Shown: positions 1-7,022 of the stretch, one piece after another
Position numbering within the stretch: position 1 is the first letter of the stretch
Layout: the number at the start of each line of letters is the position of its first letter
Assembly: GCA_031551595.1 (NCBI GenBank)
Contig: JAVBNK010000063.1
Location: 1 to 9,989 of the forward strand
DNA: 9,989 bases
Direction: 5' to 3'
DNA from: JAVBOW01 sp031551595
GTDB taxonomy: Bacteria; Bacteroidota; Bacteroidia; Bacteroidales; Rikenellaceae
Position numbers and translations under genes: made by a program
Notes under the pieces: generated by a model
Databases searched by the model: none
The model's input: the letters and a program-made list of their open reading frames with translations, nothing else
What the model was told of the DNA's origin: nothing

Positions 1-60
1 GACCAAAGATTGCCCGGCAAAGCCGAACCGCTAAAAACGAGTAAGGCATACATAATCCCC

Positions 61-77
61 GCATTTCGCAGAAATGC
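61..77. repeat. Perfect 7-bp stem-loop
   Basis: The arms GCATTTC (61-67) and GAAATGC (71-77) are perfectly complementary around the loop GCA. It abuts the larger nested palindrome at 79-126 with one base between them. No T-run follows on either strand, so it does not look like an intrinsic terminator by itself. Confidence 0.7.
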
Positions 78-78
78 A

Positions 79-126
79 CAAGCCGGCGGCCCGACGCTTT
101 GCGTCGCCCCCCCAGCCGCCGGCTTG
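79..126. repeat. Nested 12-bp palindrome with inner hairpin
   Basis: The outer arms CAAGCCGGCGGC (79-90) and GCCGCCGGCTTG (115-126) match perfectly over 12 bp. Inside is a second perfect hairpin, CGACGC (92-97) with GCGTCG (101-106) around a TTT loop, then a run of seven C (106-113 region). The base after the outer stem is A-rich (AAAACAAA) on the plus strand, not T-rich, so a rho-independent terminator reading toward ftsQ is not supported. It may be an RNA structure in a transcript from upstream, or a palindromic intergenic repeat. Confidence 0.7.
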
Positions 127-233
127 AAAACAAATGTATGGGGGATAACCATAAGACCACCGCATCCGGACGTCCCCTCTTCCTGCAGTGGCGGACCCGA
201 AAACGGCAGATAAACAAAACAATAACTGAAAAT

Positions 234-302
234 GCGATTGCACGGCAATCGCCAATTCCCGCGGCCCGCGCCTGACGGCGCGCCCCAGCAGCCGCGGAAA
301 GT
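234..302 (+). repeat. Structured repeat B, copy 1 (ftsQ leader)
   Basis: It begins with a perfect 8-bp hairpin, GCGATTGC (234-241) and GCAATCGC (245-252). Next comes a stem TTCC-GCGGC (256-265, one bulged C) with GCCGCGGAA (291-299), which encloses another perfect 6-bp hairpin, CGCGCC (267-272) and GGCGCG (277-282) with loop TGAC. The same order and core sequence recur at 4423-4492 and 4863-4932 downstream of ftsZ. The inner hairpin has a different sequence in each copy but still pairs, which suggests that the fold is maintained. Confidence 0.65.
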
Positions 303-326
303 GATTCACAAAACAAAACAATTCCT

Positions 327-414
327 GCCCGCTGTCGGCTCGCTGCCAGCGGAGGGTGAAAGGGAGCCGGGCCTTACATGGCTCAGCCCGCCAATCTCCC
401 GAGTGCGGGAATAC
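327..414 (+). repeat. Degenerate repeat A copy in the ftsQ leader
   Basis: This stretch lines up loosely with repeat A found downstream of ftsZ. Shared blocks are the CGCTGC and GAGGG segments, a GAGC...TTACNTG segment, a GCCGGGCC-like block and a closing hairpin. Here the closing hairpin is TCCCG (397-401) with CGGGA (406-410), in place of the CCCATGC/GCATGGG hairpin elsewhere. The alignment was done by eye and the boundaries are approximate. With copy 1 of repeat B it forms a composite of about 180 nt that ends about 50 nt before the ftsQ start. Confidence 0.35.
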
Positions 415-464
415 ACCCGCCGGACTGAGAATGACATGGAACAGACACGAGCGACACACTATAA

Positions 465-1298
465 ATGAAAAAATTCTGGAAAACAGCCGGTTCCGTGGCC
501 GTATGGGTCGGGATCGCCGCCTACCTGGTGTGGGCGGCGCGGCAGTATGCCTCGCGCCAGAGGGACCTGCCCGCCGCGGGGGTCGAGGTGGTCGTCCGCG
601 ACAGCGCCCGCCTGGGGGTGATCACTCCCGGCATGGTCAAGGGTTGGATCGCGGCCGAAGAGCTCATCCCCCGCAACAGCGCCGCCCGCGAGGTCCAGGT
701 CGAACGCATCCAGAAACTCGTCCGCTCGCGCGGCTTCGTTAAAACCGCCCGCACCTACATGGACATGGACGGCAAGGTGCACGTGAGCCTCCTGCAACGC
801 CAGCCCATGATGCGGTTCAGCACCTCGTCCGGCTACAATTTCTACATTACCGAAGACCGCTGGGCGCTGCCCGCCCAACCCCATGCCGCGGTGTGGCTGC
901 CGGTCGTCACGGGCAACTACGTCCCCCCGTTCCCGCGCAATTACGCAGGCCCCTTGGAAACGGATGAAAAAAAGTGGGACGAAAATTACCGTTTCTTGTA
1001 TAATCTCATTAATTTTGTGGAATTCATACGCAACGACGCTTTCTGGAGCGCCTACACCGAGCAGATCCATGTGACCGTGCCGGATGGGGGCGGCCGGGAA
1101 TTTCGTATTTATAACCCTCAGGTGGAAATAGTCCCGCGCGCAGGCAACCACATCGTCATGCTCGGGGAACTGGACGGTTACCAGGAAAAACTGGATAAGT
1201 TGCTCACCTTCTACCGCAACGGGCTGGCATACGAAGGTTGGGACGCGTACGGATATATCAATTTGAGATACAGAAACCAGATAGTCTGCACAAAATAA
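465..1298 (+). CDS. ftsQ: Cell division protein FtsQ
   Basis: FtsQ is a bitopic inner-membrane protein of the divisome that links early and late division proteins through its periplasmic part. The 277-residue product has a short basic N-terminus (MKKFWK), one membrane segment at about residues 8-25, a POTRA-like region at about 39-115, and a beta domain from about 115 to the end. Typical of the Bacteroidota branch are the LLQRQPMMRF block (109-118), YNLINFVEFIRND (179-191) and the C-terminus YINLRYRNQIVCTK (264-277). The length fits that group. The ATG lies in an A-rich context (ACTATAAATG) with no obvious Shine-Dalgarno, as is usual here. Its stop codon TAA shares its last base with the ftsA ATG, so the two are probably translationally coupled. 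The position before ftsA and ftsZ supports the call strongly. Confidence 0.93.
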   Translation: MKKFWKTAGSVAVWVGIAAYLVWAARQYASRQRDLPAAGVEVVVRDSARLGVITPGMVKGWIAAEELIPRNSAAREVQVERIQKLVRSRGFVKTARTYMDMDGKVHVSLLQRQPMMRFSTSSGYNFYITEDRWALPAQPHAAVWLPVVTGNYVPPFPRNYAGPLETDEKKWDENYRFLYNLINFVEFIRNDAFWSAYTEQIHVTVPDGGGREFRIYNPQVEIVPRAGNHIVMLGELDGYQEKLDKLLTFYRNGLAYEGWDAYGYINLRYRNQIVCTK

Positions 1299-2710
1299 TG
1301 GAAAAGAAAAACTATACGGTAGCCATCGACCTGGGGAGTAACAACGTGGTGGTGATCGTCGGAAGCCGCGCCGAAAACGGCCGTGTGCATATCGACGACG
1401 TGGCTGTGCGCGAGGTCGAAGGCGTCGTAAAAGGCGAGATCAAAAACATCGAGCAGGTCGCCAAAAGCATCAAGGAGGCCGTCGCCGAAATCGAGGAGCG
1501 CCTCGGCATCCGGATCGCCGAAGCCGTCACCGGCATCTCGGGCCAGCATATCAAATGCGCCCGCAACTCGTGCTATATCTACGTGGGGCGCGACGGAGAG
1601 ATCCGCGAGGACGACGTGCAGAAACTGCGCGACAACATGCGCAACGTGCAGGCCCCCACGGGAGAAACGATCCTCGACTTCATCCCCCTGAGCTACCTGG
1701 TGGACGACCGCGAGGAGGTCACCCATCCCGTCGGGATGTTCGGGCAGAAACTGGAAGCCACCTTCAACTTCATCATCGGCGAGGAGAATACCATCTCGCG
1801 GATGCCCAAGGCGCTCGCGAAGTTAGATATACGGCAGTCGAAACTGATGATCAACCCGCTGGTGACGGCCGAGGCCGTGGTGCTGCCCGACGAGCGGGAC
1901 ATGGGCGTGGCGGTGGTCGATATGGGCGCCGGGACGACCGACGTATGCATCTACCACGACAACGTGGCGCGACATATCGGCATTATCCCCATCGGCGCCG
2001 ACGCGATCAACAAGGATATCCGCGCATACGGCATCCTGGAACGCTACGTCGAGGACCTGAAGGTCAAATACGGCAGCGCCAATCCCGAAACGGCCAGCCA
2101 GGACAAACTGATCAAGGTTCCGGGCCGCACGCCGCGCGAACCGAAGGAAATATCGTTCTACAACCTCTCGACGATCATCGAGGCACGCCTGAAAGATATC
2201 TTCGACTATGTGGCGGAGGAGATCCGGCGGTCGGGCTTCGAAGGGCGGCTGGACGCAGGGCTGGTGCTGACGGGCGGCTGCGCCCAACTGAAGGACATCG
2301 ACGTGATGGCGAAGGCTTACACGGGGATGGACGTGCGGATCGCGGGCGCCGAGTTGCATGTGGACGACGAATCGGCAGAAAAGGCTGTGGACACGCGGCT
2401 TTCCACCGCCATCGGATTATTGCTCAAGGCGATGGATGCGGGCATGACCTCCCAGGTGGAAACGGGACGCAAACCTGTGGCCCAGGCCGCGCCCCGGCCT
2501 GCCGCTCCGCAACGTCCGGAGCCGGTACGCCAAGCCGACCCCAGGCCCGAGCCCAAACCGGTCCGCAAGCCCGATCCGCTGGAAGACGACACGTTCGGCG
2601 AAGAGGATTTCGGGGAGGACGGAACGCCGCACGAACCCCGCGAAAACCCGCTCAAGAAACTTTGGGGCAAGTTGACCAAGCAATTCGATGTCATCGACGA
2701 TGAGTTCTAA
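1298..2710 (+). CDS. ftsA: Cell division protein FtsA (actin-like)
   Basis: FtsA is the actin-fold ATPase that tethers FtsZ filaments to the inner membrane and recruits later division proteins. I place the start at 1298 (MEKKNYTVAIDLGSNN), giving 470 residues. An in-frame ATG at 1238 would add 20 residues encoded inside ftsQ and lacking the normal start of the fold. Visible motifs are the first phosphate loop IDLGSNN (10-16), an FtsA-type 1C subdomain after about residue 85, the second phosphate loop VVDMGAGTTDV (206-216) and the adenosine motif LVLTGGCAQL (322-331). Residues about 390-450 form a proline- and charge-rich linker. The C-terminal KKLWGKLTKQF (453-463) is a good amphipathic membrane-targeting helix. 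The start overlaps the ftsQ stop by one base (TAATG). Confidence 0.95.
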   Translation: MEKKNYTVAIDLGSNNVVVIVGSRAENGRVHIDDVAVREVEGVVKGEIKNIEQVAKSIKEAVAEIEERLGIRIAEAVTGISGQHIKCARNSCYIYVGRDGEIREDDVQKLRDNMRNVQAPTGETILDFIPLSYLVDDREEVTHPVGMFGQKLEATFNFIIGEENTISRMPKALAKLDIRQSKLMINPLVTAEAVVLPDERDMGVAVVDMGAGTTDVCIYHDNVARHIGIIPIGADAINKDIRAYGILERYVEDLKVKYGSANPETASQDKLIKVPGRTPREPKEISFYNLSTIIEARLKDIFDYVAEEIRRSGFEGRLDAGLVLTGGCAQLKDIDVMAKAYTGMDVRIAGAELHVDDESAEKAVDTRLSTAIGLLLKAMDAGMTSQVETGRKPVAQAAPRPAAPQRPEPVRQADPRPEPKPVRKPDPLEDDTFGEEDFGEDGTPHEPRENPLKKLWGKLTKQFDVIDDEF

Positions 2711-2761
2711 GGAAACGGCCTGAATTTGTCAACGAAGTTATTTTTATCGTTATTTCCCGAG

Positions 2762-2780
2762 TATTTTACACTGTAAAATA
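2762..2780. promoter_or_regulatory. Perfect 19-bp palindrome, candidate operator
   Basis: The arms TATTTTACA (2762-2770) and TGTAAAATA (2772-2780) are perfectly complementary around a single central C. The stem is A/T-rich with a one-base loop and no T-run follows, so a DNA-binding site for a dimeric regulator fits better than an RNA hairpin or terminator. A weaker copy of the core (TTACA-G-TGGAA, one mismatch) lies at 2811-2821, with centres 45 bp apart. Both lie between ftsA and ftsZ, 56-116 bp before the ftsZ start. The regulator is unknown. Confidence 0.5.
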
Positions 2781-2810
2781 AGGCGGATAGCGGTTCCTAT
2801 TTAACGGATC

Positions 2811-2821
2811 TTACAGTGGAA
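2811..2821. promoter_or_regulatory. Imperfect second copy of the palindrome core
   Basis: TTACA-G-TGGAA resembles the centre of the 19-bp palindrome (TTACA-C-TGTAA) with one mismatch in the right arm. It is short enough to occur by chance, and its weight comes only from its place next to the perfect copy. Confidence 0.25.
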
Positions 2822-2877
2822 AAGCACGAGACAGGACAAAAAAGAACAAGAATAATTCATTCAGACAGTTTCCGACA

Positions 2878-4245
2878 ATGGTTGCGGGAGAATTGATAGA
2901 TTTCGGGTTTGAAGCGGCTACGCCGTCGATCATCATGGTCGCGGGCGTGGGCGGCGGCGGCAGCAATGCCGTCAACCATATGTACGAGCTGGGGATCGCC
3001 CAGGTGACGTTCATGATCTGCAACACCGACAAGCAGGCCCTGAGCCACAGCCCGGTGCCGATCAAAGTGAAGTTGGGCGAACAGGTCACCGAAGGCCTCG
3101 GCGCAGGCAACAACCCCCAGCGCGGACGCGAAGCGGCGATGGAGTCCATCGACCAGATCACCGACATCTTCAACGCCGAGGACACGCGCATGGTGTTCAT
3201 CACGGCCGGGATGGGCGGCGGTACGGGCACGGGCGCGGCACCGGTGATCGCCAAGGCGGCCCGCGATATGGGCATCCTCACGGTGGGGATCGTCACCCTG
3301 CCGTTCGTGGCCGAAGGCAAAGTGCGTGCGCAACATGCCGCCGAGGGGCTGGCCGAACTGCGCAAGCACGTCGACGCGCTGCTGGTCGTAAACAACGAGA
3401 ATATCCAGGAAATATATGGCAAACTGCCCATCACCGAAGCGTTCCACAAGGCGGACGACATCCTGGCCACGGCGGCCAAAGGTATCGCCGAGGTGATCAC
3501 CCGCGAAGGGGTGATCAACGTCGACTTTGCCGACGTGAGCGCGGTGATGCGCGGCAGCGGGATCGCCCTGATGGGCTCGGGACGCGCCTCGGGCGACGAC
3601 CGCGCCAAAAAGGTGGCCGACCTGTCGCTCTCCTCGCCGCTGCTGAACCACAACAACATCAACGGCGCGCGCAACATCCTGCTCAACATTTCGTGGGGCG
3701 AAAACGAGATCACGATGGCCGAAGTGTACGGCATCGTGAAGTCCATCCAGGAGCAGGCCGGCTCGGAGAATGACGCCAACATCATCTGGGGCGCAGGTCC
3801 CGACCCGTCGCTGGGCGAGGATATCGAGGTGACGATCATCGCCACCGGCTTTGAAATAGCGGACAATTTCGGGCTTAAACCCCCGAAAGGAGGCCGCCCG
3901 TTCACCCCGCCCACACCGCCGGATCCGGCGGTGCGTCCGCCGCTGGGGCAGCCGCATCCTTCTCCGCTGCCCCAACCCGGTGCGTTCCGCCGTCCGCAGC
4001 AGCCCGCCCCGAAGCAGGAACAGGGTTTCGGCGGTATCGCGACGCAAAACCGGGTGATCGAAGTGCAGGAAAACAAAACGTACGACAATCTCGACCAGAT
4101 CGTCAACGAGCCTGCATTCAAGCGCCGTAAGGTGAAATTTATTATGGACGGGGCTTTGCCGGGCACGAAAAGTGCATCGCACACGGTGATCAGGGAGGAG
4201 TCCGCCGACCAGGCCAAACCGGTCGAAGGCTCGCTGTTCGATTAA
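2878..4245 (+). CDS. ftsZ: Cell division protein FtsZ (tubulin-like GTPase)
   Basis: FtsZ polymerises with GTP into the division ring at midcell and organises septal wall synthesis. The 455-residue product shows the N-terminal GGGGSNAVN block (25-33), the tubulin signature GMGGGTGTGA (111-120) and the synergy (T7) loop NVDFAD (214-219) carrying the acidic residues needed for GTP hydrolysis. The globular core runs to about residue 335. A linker very rich in proline and glutamine (about 336-385) follows, then a conserved-looking block NEPAFKRRKVKF (410-421) and a further tail of 34 residues ending GSLFD. The start at ATG 2878 gives a normal short N-terminal extension. The 167-bp gap after ftsA, with its palindromes, may hold a promoter or operator of its own. 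No strong Bacteroidota -33/-7 pair was found there. Confidence 0.96.
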   Translation: MVAGELIDFGFEAATPSIIMVAGVGGGGSNAVNHMYELGIAQVTFMICNTDKQALSHSPVPIKVKLGEQVTEGLGAGNNPQRGREAAMESIDQITDIFNAEDTRMVFITAGMGGGTGTGAAPVIAKAARDMGILTVGIVTLPFVAEGKVRAQHAAEGLAELRKHVDALLVVNNENIQEIYGKLPITEAFHKADDILATAAKGIAEVITREGVINVDFADVSAVMRGSGIALMGSGRASGDDRAKKVADLSLSSPLLNHNNINGARNILLNISWGENEITMAEVYGIVKSIQEQAGSENDANIIWGAGPDPSLGEDIEVTIIATGFEIADNFGLKPPKGGRPFTPPTPPDPAVRPPLGQPHPSPLPQPGAFRRPQQPAPKQEQGFGGIATQNRVIEVQENKTYDNLDQIVNEPAFKRRKVKFIMDGALPGTKSASHTVIREESADQAKPVEGSLFD

Positions 4246-4249
4246 CGCC

Positions 4250-4266
4250 GCCCGGGAGGGCCGGGC
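4250..4266 (+). other. GC-rich stem-loop just after ftsZ
   Basis: GCCCGG (4250-4255) and CCGGGC (4261-4266) pair perfectly around GAGGG, four bases after the ftsZ stop. The following bases (TACTCCTGC) are not T-rich, so it is at best a weak terminator or an mRNA 3' stabilising structure. Confidence 0.4.
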
Positions 4267-4293
4267 TACTCCTGCAAGGGAGAATTTGGCGGC

Positions 4294-4385
4294 CTGAACC
4301 GCCGCTGCGGCAAGAGCGGAGGACGCCTGCGGGCCCTGCCGGATCGCGGGGAGAAAAAGCAATGCAACGCATTGCCAGCAGGTTA
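4294..4385 (+). repeat. Repeat A, copy 1
   Basis: This is the most divergent downstream copy. It keeps the order GAACCGNCGCTGCGG, then a GCC...TCGCGGGGAG block, then a closing perfect hairpin GCAATGC (4359-4365) and GCATTGC (4369-4375) with loop AAC. The hairpin bases differ from the CCCATGC/GCATGGG pair in copies 3 and 4, yet pairing is kept, which looks like compensatory change. Confidence 0.6.
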
Positions 4386-4422
4386 AGGTCCGGCAAGTGA
4401 TTTCACCCCGGCCCCTTGCCGT

Positions 4423-4492
4423 GCGACTGCGAAGCAACCGTCACTTTTCGCGGCCCGGCGATAAGGTCGCCGCCTCCGCAGCCACGGAAAGC
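4423..4492 (+). repeat. Repeat B, copy 2
   Basis: The core CGCGGCCCG (4449-4457) and the right-hand block CCGCAGCCACGGAAAG match the copy in the ftsQ leader. The inner hairpin is GGCGA (4457-4461) with TCGCC (4467-4471). It sits where the ftsQ-leader copy has CGCGCC/GGCGCG, so the pairing is kept with different bases. The outer stem TTTTCGCGGC (4445-4454) with GCCACGGAAA (4481-4490) has one mismatch and one G-T pair. The leading hairpin (GCGACTGC at 4423) is degenerate. Confidence 0.55.
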
Positions 4493-4562
4493 CATATAAA
4501 ATGAACGGCGCGGAGGGAACGTAATAAAGAACTCCGCGGTAAGTTCCGGGGTATTGCAAAGG

Positions 4563-4620
4563 TGCGGTTGCCTGCGATTTGCGGCTCGCGCCAAAGGCCC
4601 CCCGCCGCAGGATGTGAACA
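4563..4620 (+). repeat. Repeat B, copy 3 (degenerate)
   Basis: The block starting GCGGTTGCCTGCGATTTGC resembles the leading hairpin of repeat B, and CCCCCCGCCGCAGGATG resembles its right end. The middle is shortened and the stems are poor. It precedes A copy 2 as the intact B precedes A copy 4. The alignment was made by eye. Confidence 0.35.
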
Positions 4621-4631
4621 GCGGCAACGCC

Positions 4632-4721
4632 GCAACCCCGGCGATGCGGGCGAGGGTGGAACCGGGTCGACCTGGGTTATGCCCGGCCGCGAGCAGGAAA
4701 CCCATGCGATGCACGGGTAAC
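4632..4721 (+). repeat. Repeat A, copy 2
   Basis: It shows the A order GCAACC, GCGATGCGGGCGAGGG, GGAACCGGG, GGTTATGCC, GGCCGCGAGCAGGAAA and then the closing hairpin CCCATGC (4701-4707) with GCACGGG (4711-4717). One pair in that hairpin is mismatched. It is followed by GTAAC... as in copies 3 and 4 (here GGGTAACTGG). Confidence 0.6.
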
Positions 4722-4751
4722 TGGTGTGGCGGGAAAATAAAGAACCCCGCA

Positions 4752-4837
4752 GCAACCGACGCTGCGAGCGAGGGCAGAGGTCGCTTGCGAACTATGCCGG
4801 GCCGCGGGGAGGAAACCCATGCATAGCATGGGTAACT
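4752..4837 (+). repeat. Repeat A, copy 3
   Basis: GCAACCGACGCTGCGAGCGAGGG leads to ATGCCGGGCCGCGGGGAGGA and the perfect 8-bp hairpin ACCCATGC (4815-4822) with GCATGGGT (4826-4833), loop ATA. About 40 consecutive positions at the 3' end differ from copy 4 at only a few bases. Confidence 0.7.
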
Positions 4838-4862
4838 GAAGCTACAGTGTATTGTAAAGGCT

Positions 4863-4932
4863 GCGATTGCCTGGGGCAATCGCCATCTCCCGCGGCCCGA
4901 AATCTCCGATTCCGACCCCCGCAGCCGCCGAT
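4863..4932 (+). repeat. Repeat B, copy 4 (intact)
   Basis: The leading hairpin GCGATTGC (4863-4870) and GCAATCGC (4876-4883) is perfect with loop CTGGG. The core TCCCGCGGCCCG (4888-4899) is identical to bases 257-268 in the ftsQ leader. A small inner hairpin, AATC (4901-4904) with GATT (4908-4911), replaces the one seen in the other copies. The core CGCGGCCCG (4891-4899) is also the exact reverse complement of CGGGCCGCG (5000-5008) in A copy 4, so B and A could join through a long-range stem. Confidence 0.65.
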
Positions 4933-4949
4933 GACGCCACGAGGAGCCC

Positions 4950-5038
4950 AGCAACCGGCGCTGCGGGCGAGGGCAGAACCGAGCTTACTTGAGTTATGCC
5001 GGGCCGCGAGGAGGAAACCCATGCATAGCATGGGTAAC
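4950..5038 (+). repeat. Repeat A, copy 4 (nearest the gldE-like gene)
   Basis: It carries all A blocks and ends in the perfect 8-bp hairpin ACCCATGC (5017-5024) with GCATGGGT (5028-5035), loop ATA, the same as copy 3. With B copy 4 it forms a composite of about 175 nt (4863-5038), and the next gene starts 60 nt later. This is the same arrangement as the composite before ftsQ. Confidence 0.7.
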
Positions 5039-5098
5039 CAAACCGGCGGGGTATTGAACCCGTAGAGATTAAACCTTTAAAGATTTAAAAACAGAACA

Positions 5099-6397
5099 TT
5101 GGCCATTCCCTTAGCCATCATAGAATTTTTGCCGTTCGAGCCTTACCTGTTGGGGCTGTTCGCAGTCATTATGGTGCTGCTGTTCATGTCGGCTATGATG
5201 TCCGGATCGGAAACGGCCCTGTTCTCGCTCTCGCCCGCCAATCTCAAAACCATCCGCACGCAGCACTCGCGCAACGACCAGGCCATCCTCAAACTGCTCT
5301 CGATGCAGGACTACATGCTGGCCACGATCCTGATCGTGAACAACCTGGTCAATATCCTGATCATCCTGCTGTCGAACACGGCCATCAACAAGATGATGGC
5401 CTTCGGGTCGACCGTGTGGGAATTCGTCATCAAGACCGTCGTAGTCACGTTCCTGCTGTTGCTTTTCGGCGAGATCATGCCCAAGATCTATGCGGCCTAC
5501 AATCCGCTGGGGATGGCGCGGCTGGTGTCGGTGCCGCTGCTGGGGCTGAAGAGCGTGTTCAAGCCGTTCTCCTACGCGCTGATCCACAGCGGCAGCCTGA
5601 TCAGCAACGCCCTCTCGCGCAAACGCAGCGGAGTGTCGATGGACGAGCTGTCGAACGCCATCGGGATGACCCACGACCAGACGGACGAAGAAAAACAGAT
5701 GCTCTCGGGCATCGTCAGTTTCGTCAATACGGACGTGGAACAGGTGATGAAACCGCGCGTGGATATGGTGGCGCTGGAGATGGGCGACGACTACGAACGG
5801 GTACGGAAGGTGATCATCGGGTCGGGATTCTCGCGTATCCCGGTCTACGAGGAGAGTATCGACAACATCCGCGGGCTGCTCTATGTCAAGGACCTGATCA
5901 ACCATATCGACAAGGATGCGGATTTCCGCTGGCAGGAGTTGTTGCGCAAGCCCTACTTCGTGCCCGGGCATAAGAAGATCAACGACCTGCTGGAAGAATT
6001 CCGGGCGGAAAAAGTGCATGTGGCGATCGTCGTCGACGAATACGGCTCGACCGTAGGGCTGGTGTCGCTGGAGGATATCCTCGAAGAGATCGTGGGCGAA
6101 ATATCGGACGAGTCGGACCGCCAGCAGATCGCCGGATACGAGCGCATCGACGAACATACCTATGTCTTCGAAGGCAAAACCCACGTGAACGACCTGGTCA
6201 AGGCGCTGGGATTGGAAGAGGGGGCTTTCGACGATGCGCGGGGCGATTCGGAAACCATCGCCGGGCTGCTTCTGGAGGCCAAGCGCGACTTCCTGCGCCA
6301 GGGGGAAACGATCACCATCCACGGCATACGCTTCACCGTCCGCTCGATCGAAGGGCGGCGCATCGACAAGGTGAAGGTCAACACGAAACCCGCCTGA
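5099..6397 (+). CDS. gldE: GldE-like CNNM/CBS-domain membrane protein
   Basis: This belongs to the CNNM/CorC (formerly HlyC) family: a DUF21 membrane domain, a CBS pair and a small C-terminal transporter-associated domain. Relatives are linked to divalent cation export. The Bacteroidota branch is named GldE after its link to gliding in flavobacteria. In the 432 residues, hydrophobic segments lie at about 17-35, 72-92 and 108-125, with the family-like SGSETALFSLS (35-45) and GEIMPKIYAAYNP (124-136). The CBS region spans about 213-335 (MKPRVDMVAL at 217-226; VVDEYGSTVGLVSLEDILEEIVGEI at 311-335). The C-terminal domain is about 345-430. I accept the TTG start at 5099, because the next ATG (residue 25) would cut the first membrane segment. 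The transferase gene follows after 13 bases, the usual pairing for this family member. Exact substrate is unknown. Confidence 0.8.
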   Translation: MAIPLAIIEFLPFEPYLLGLFAVIMVLLFMSAMMSGSETALFSLSPANLKTIRTQHSRNDQAILKLLSMQDYMLATILIVNNLVNILIILLSNTAINKMMAFGSTVWEFVIKTVVVTFLLLLFGEIMPKIYAAYNPLGMARLVSVPLLGLKSVFKPFSYALIHSGSLISNALSRKRSGVSMDELSNAIGMTHDQTDEEKQMLSGIVSFVNTDVEQVMKPRVDMVALEMGDDYERVRKVIIGSGFSRIPVYEESIDNIRGLLYVKDLINHIDKDADFRWQELLRKPYFVPGHKKINDLLEEFRAEKVHVAIVVDEYGSTVGLVSLEDILEEIVGEISDESDRQQIAGYERIDEHTYVFEGKTHVNDLVKALGLEEGAFDDARGDSETIAGLLLEAKRDFLRQGETITIHGIRFTVRSIEGRRIDKVKVNTKPA

Positions 6398-6410
6398 CCC
6401 CAGCCCCCTT

Positions 6411-7022
6411 ATGCCCGCAGTCCTGAAAAAAGAGTTGCCCGGCGGGTGGTTCGTCCTGTGGCGCATCACCGAAACGGAAAGCGAATTGGCGCGCAGGGTC
6501 ACACCCGCCGACCTGCACGACTGCGCCACGATCGCCAGTCCGCAGCGGCGGATGCAACGCATGGCATGGCGTGCGGCGCTGCGCGGGCAGATGCCCGATG
6601 CCCGGGTCGCCTACGGGCTCACCGGTGCGCCCGTGACCGGGGAGGGCTTTCTCGGCGTGTCCCATTGCCGGGGTTACGCGGCGGTGATGTGGTGCGACAG
6701 GCCGTGCGCCATCGACATTGAGCAGGCTTCGCGCGATTTCTCCCGCGCCTCATCGCGCTATATCTCCCCTGCGGAAGCCGCCCTCCCGGCCGCCGGCGAA
6801 CCGGTCTTCATGGCCGCCCTATGGTGTGCCAAGGAGGCGCTTTATAAACTCTCCGGGCGGCGCGAACTCGATTTCCGGGACGACATACGCATCACAGCTG
6901 CCGATCCCGGCGCCGGACGGCTGTCGGGACGCATCGCGGACGGCCCGGAAACGCCGCTACGGATGTTCACGCACGATGATATCCTTGTGGTCTATACGGA
7001 TCAGGCACCGCTTTTGCGGTAG
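6411..7022 (+). CDS. 4'-phosphopantetheinyl transferase (Sfp superfamily)
   Basis: Enzymes of this family move the phosphopantetheine arm of coenzyme A onto a serine of acyl or peptidyl carrier proteins in the cytoplasm. The 203-residue product has the superfamily motifs in order: GVSHCRGYAAV (82-92), the magnesium-binding AIDIE (100-104, D102 and E104) and WCAKEALYK (138-146, with K141, E142 and K146). The length is nearer the Sfp type than the short AcpS type, but slightly small for it. It starts 13 bases after the gldE-like gene and is probably co-transcribed with it. Its 3' end overlaps the convergent permease gene by 22 bases. The carrier protein it serves is not in the window, so whether it acts on fatty-acid ACP or a special pathway cannot be told. 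Confidence 0.85.
   Translation: MPAVLKKELPGGWFVLWRITETESELARRVTPADLHDCATIASPQRRMQRMAWRAALRGQMPDARVAYGLTGAPVTGEGFLGVSHCRGYAAVMWCDRPCAIDIEQASRDFSRASSRYISPAEAALPAAGEPVFMAALWCAKEALYKLSGRRELDFRDDIRITAADPGAGRLSGRIADGPETPLRMFTHDDILVVYTDQAPLLR

Larger units (their letters stand above)
1..464. other. Non-coding, stem-loop-rich leader upstream of ftsQ
   Basis: I see no convincing gene here. The open frames over this stretch (plus-strand frames at 10-213, 232-468 and 356-742, and a minus-strand frame at 31-459) read as low-complexity peptides rich in P, R, G and A with no recognisable domain, and they run through palindromes. The first 34-44 bases could be the tail of an upstream gene, since stop codons lie at 32-34 and 42-44 in two frames, but nothing identifies it. 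In Bacteroidota murC usually precedes ftsQ. The rest holds stem-loops at 61-77, 79-126 and 234-302 and a degenerate repeat ending in a hairpin at 397-410, each listed separately. Confidence 0.7.
4246..5098. other. 853-bp non-coding repeat region between ftsZ and the gldE-like gene
   Basis: This stretch is made largely of imperfect copies of repeats A and B in the same orientation. A copies lie at about 4294-4385, 4632-4721, 4752-4837 and 4950-5038. B copies lie at about 4423-4492, 4563-4620 (degenerate) and 4863-4932. Small shared blocks link them, such as AATAAAGAACYCCGC at 4523-4537 and 4736-4750 and GTATTG at 4551, 4849 and 5051. Open frames here (for example plus 4554-4826 and 4724-5065) translate to repeat-derived peptides and are not credible genes. 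The last 30 bases before the next gene are A/T-rich (TTAAACCTTTAAAGATTTAA). Confidence 0.75.
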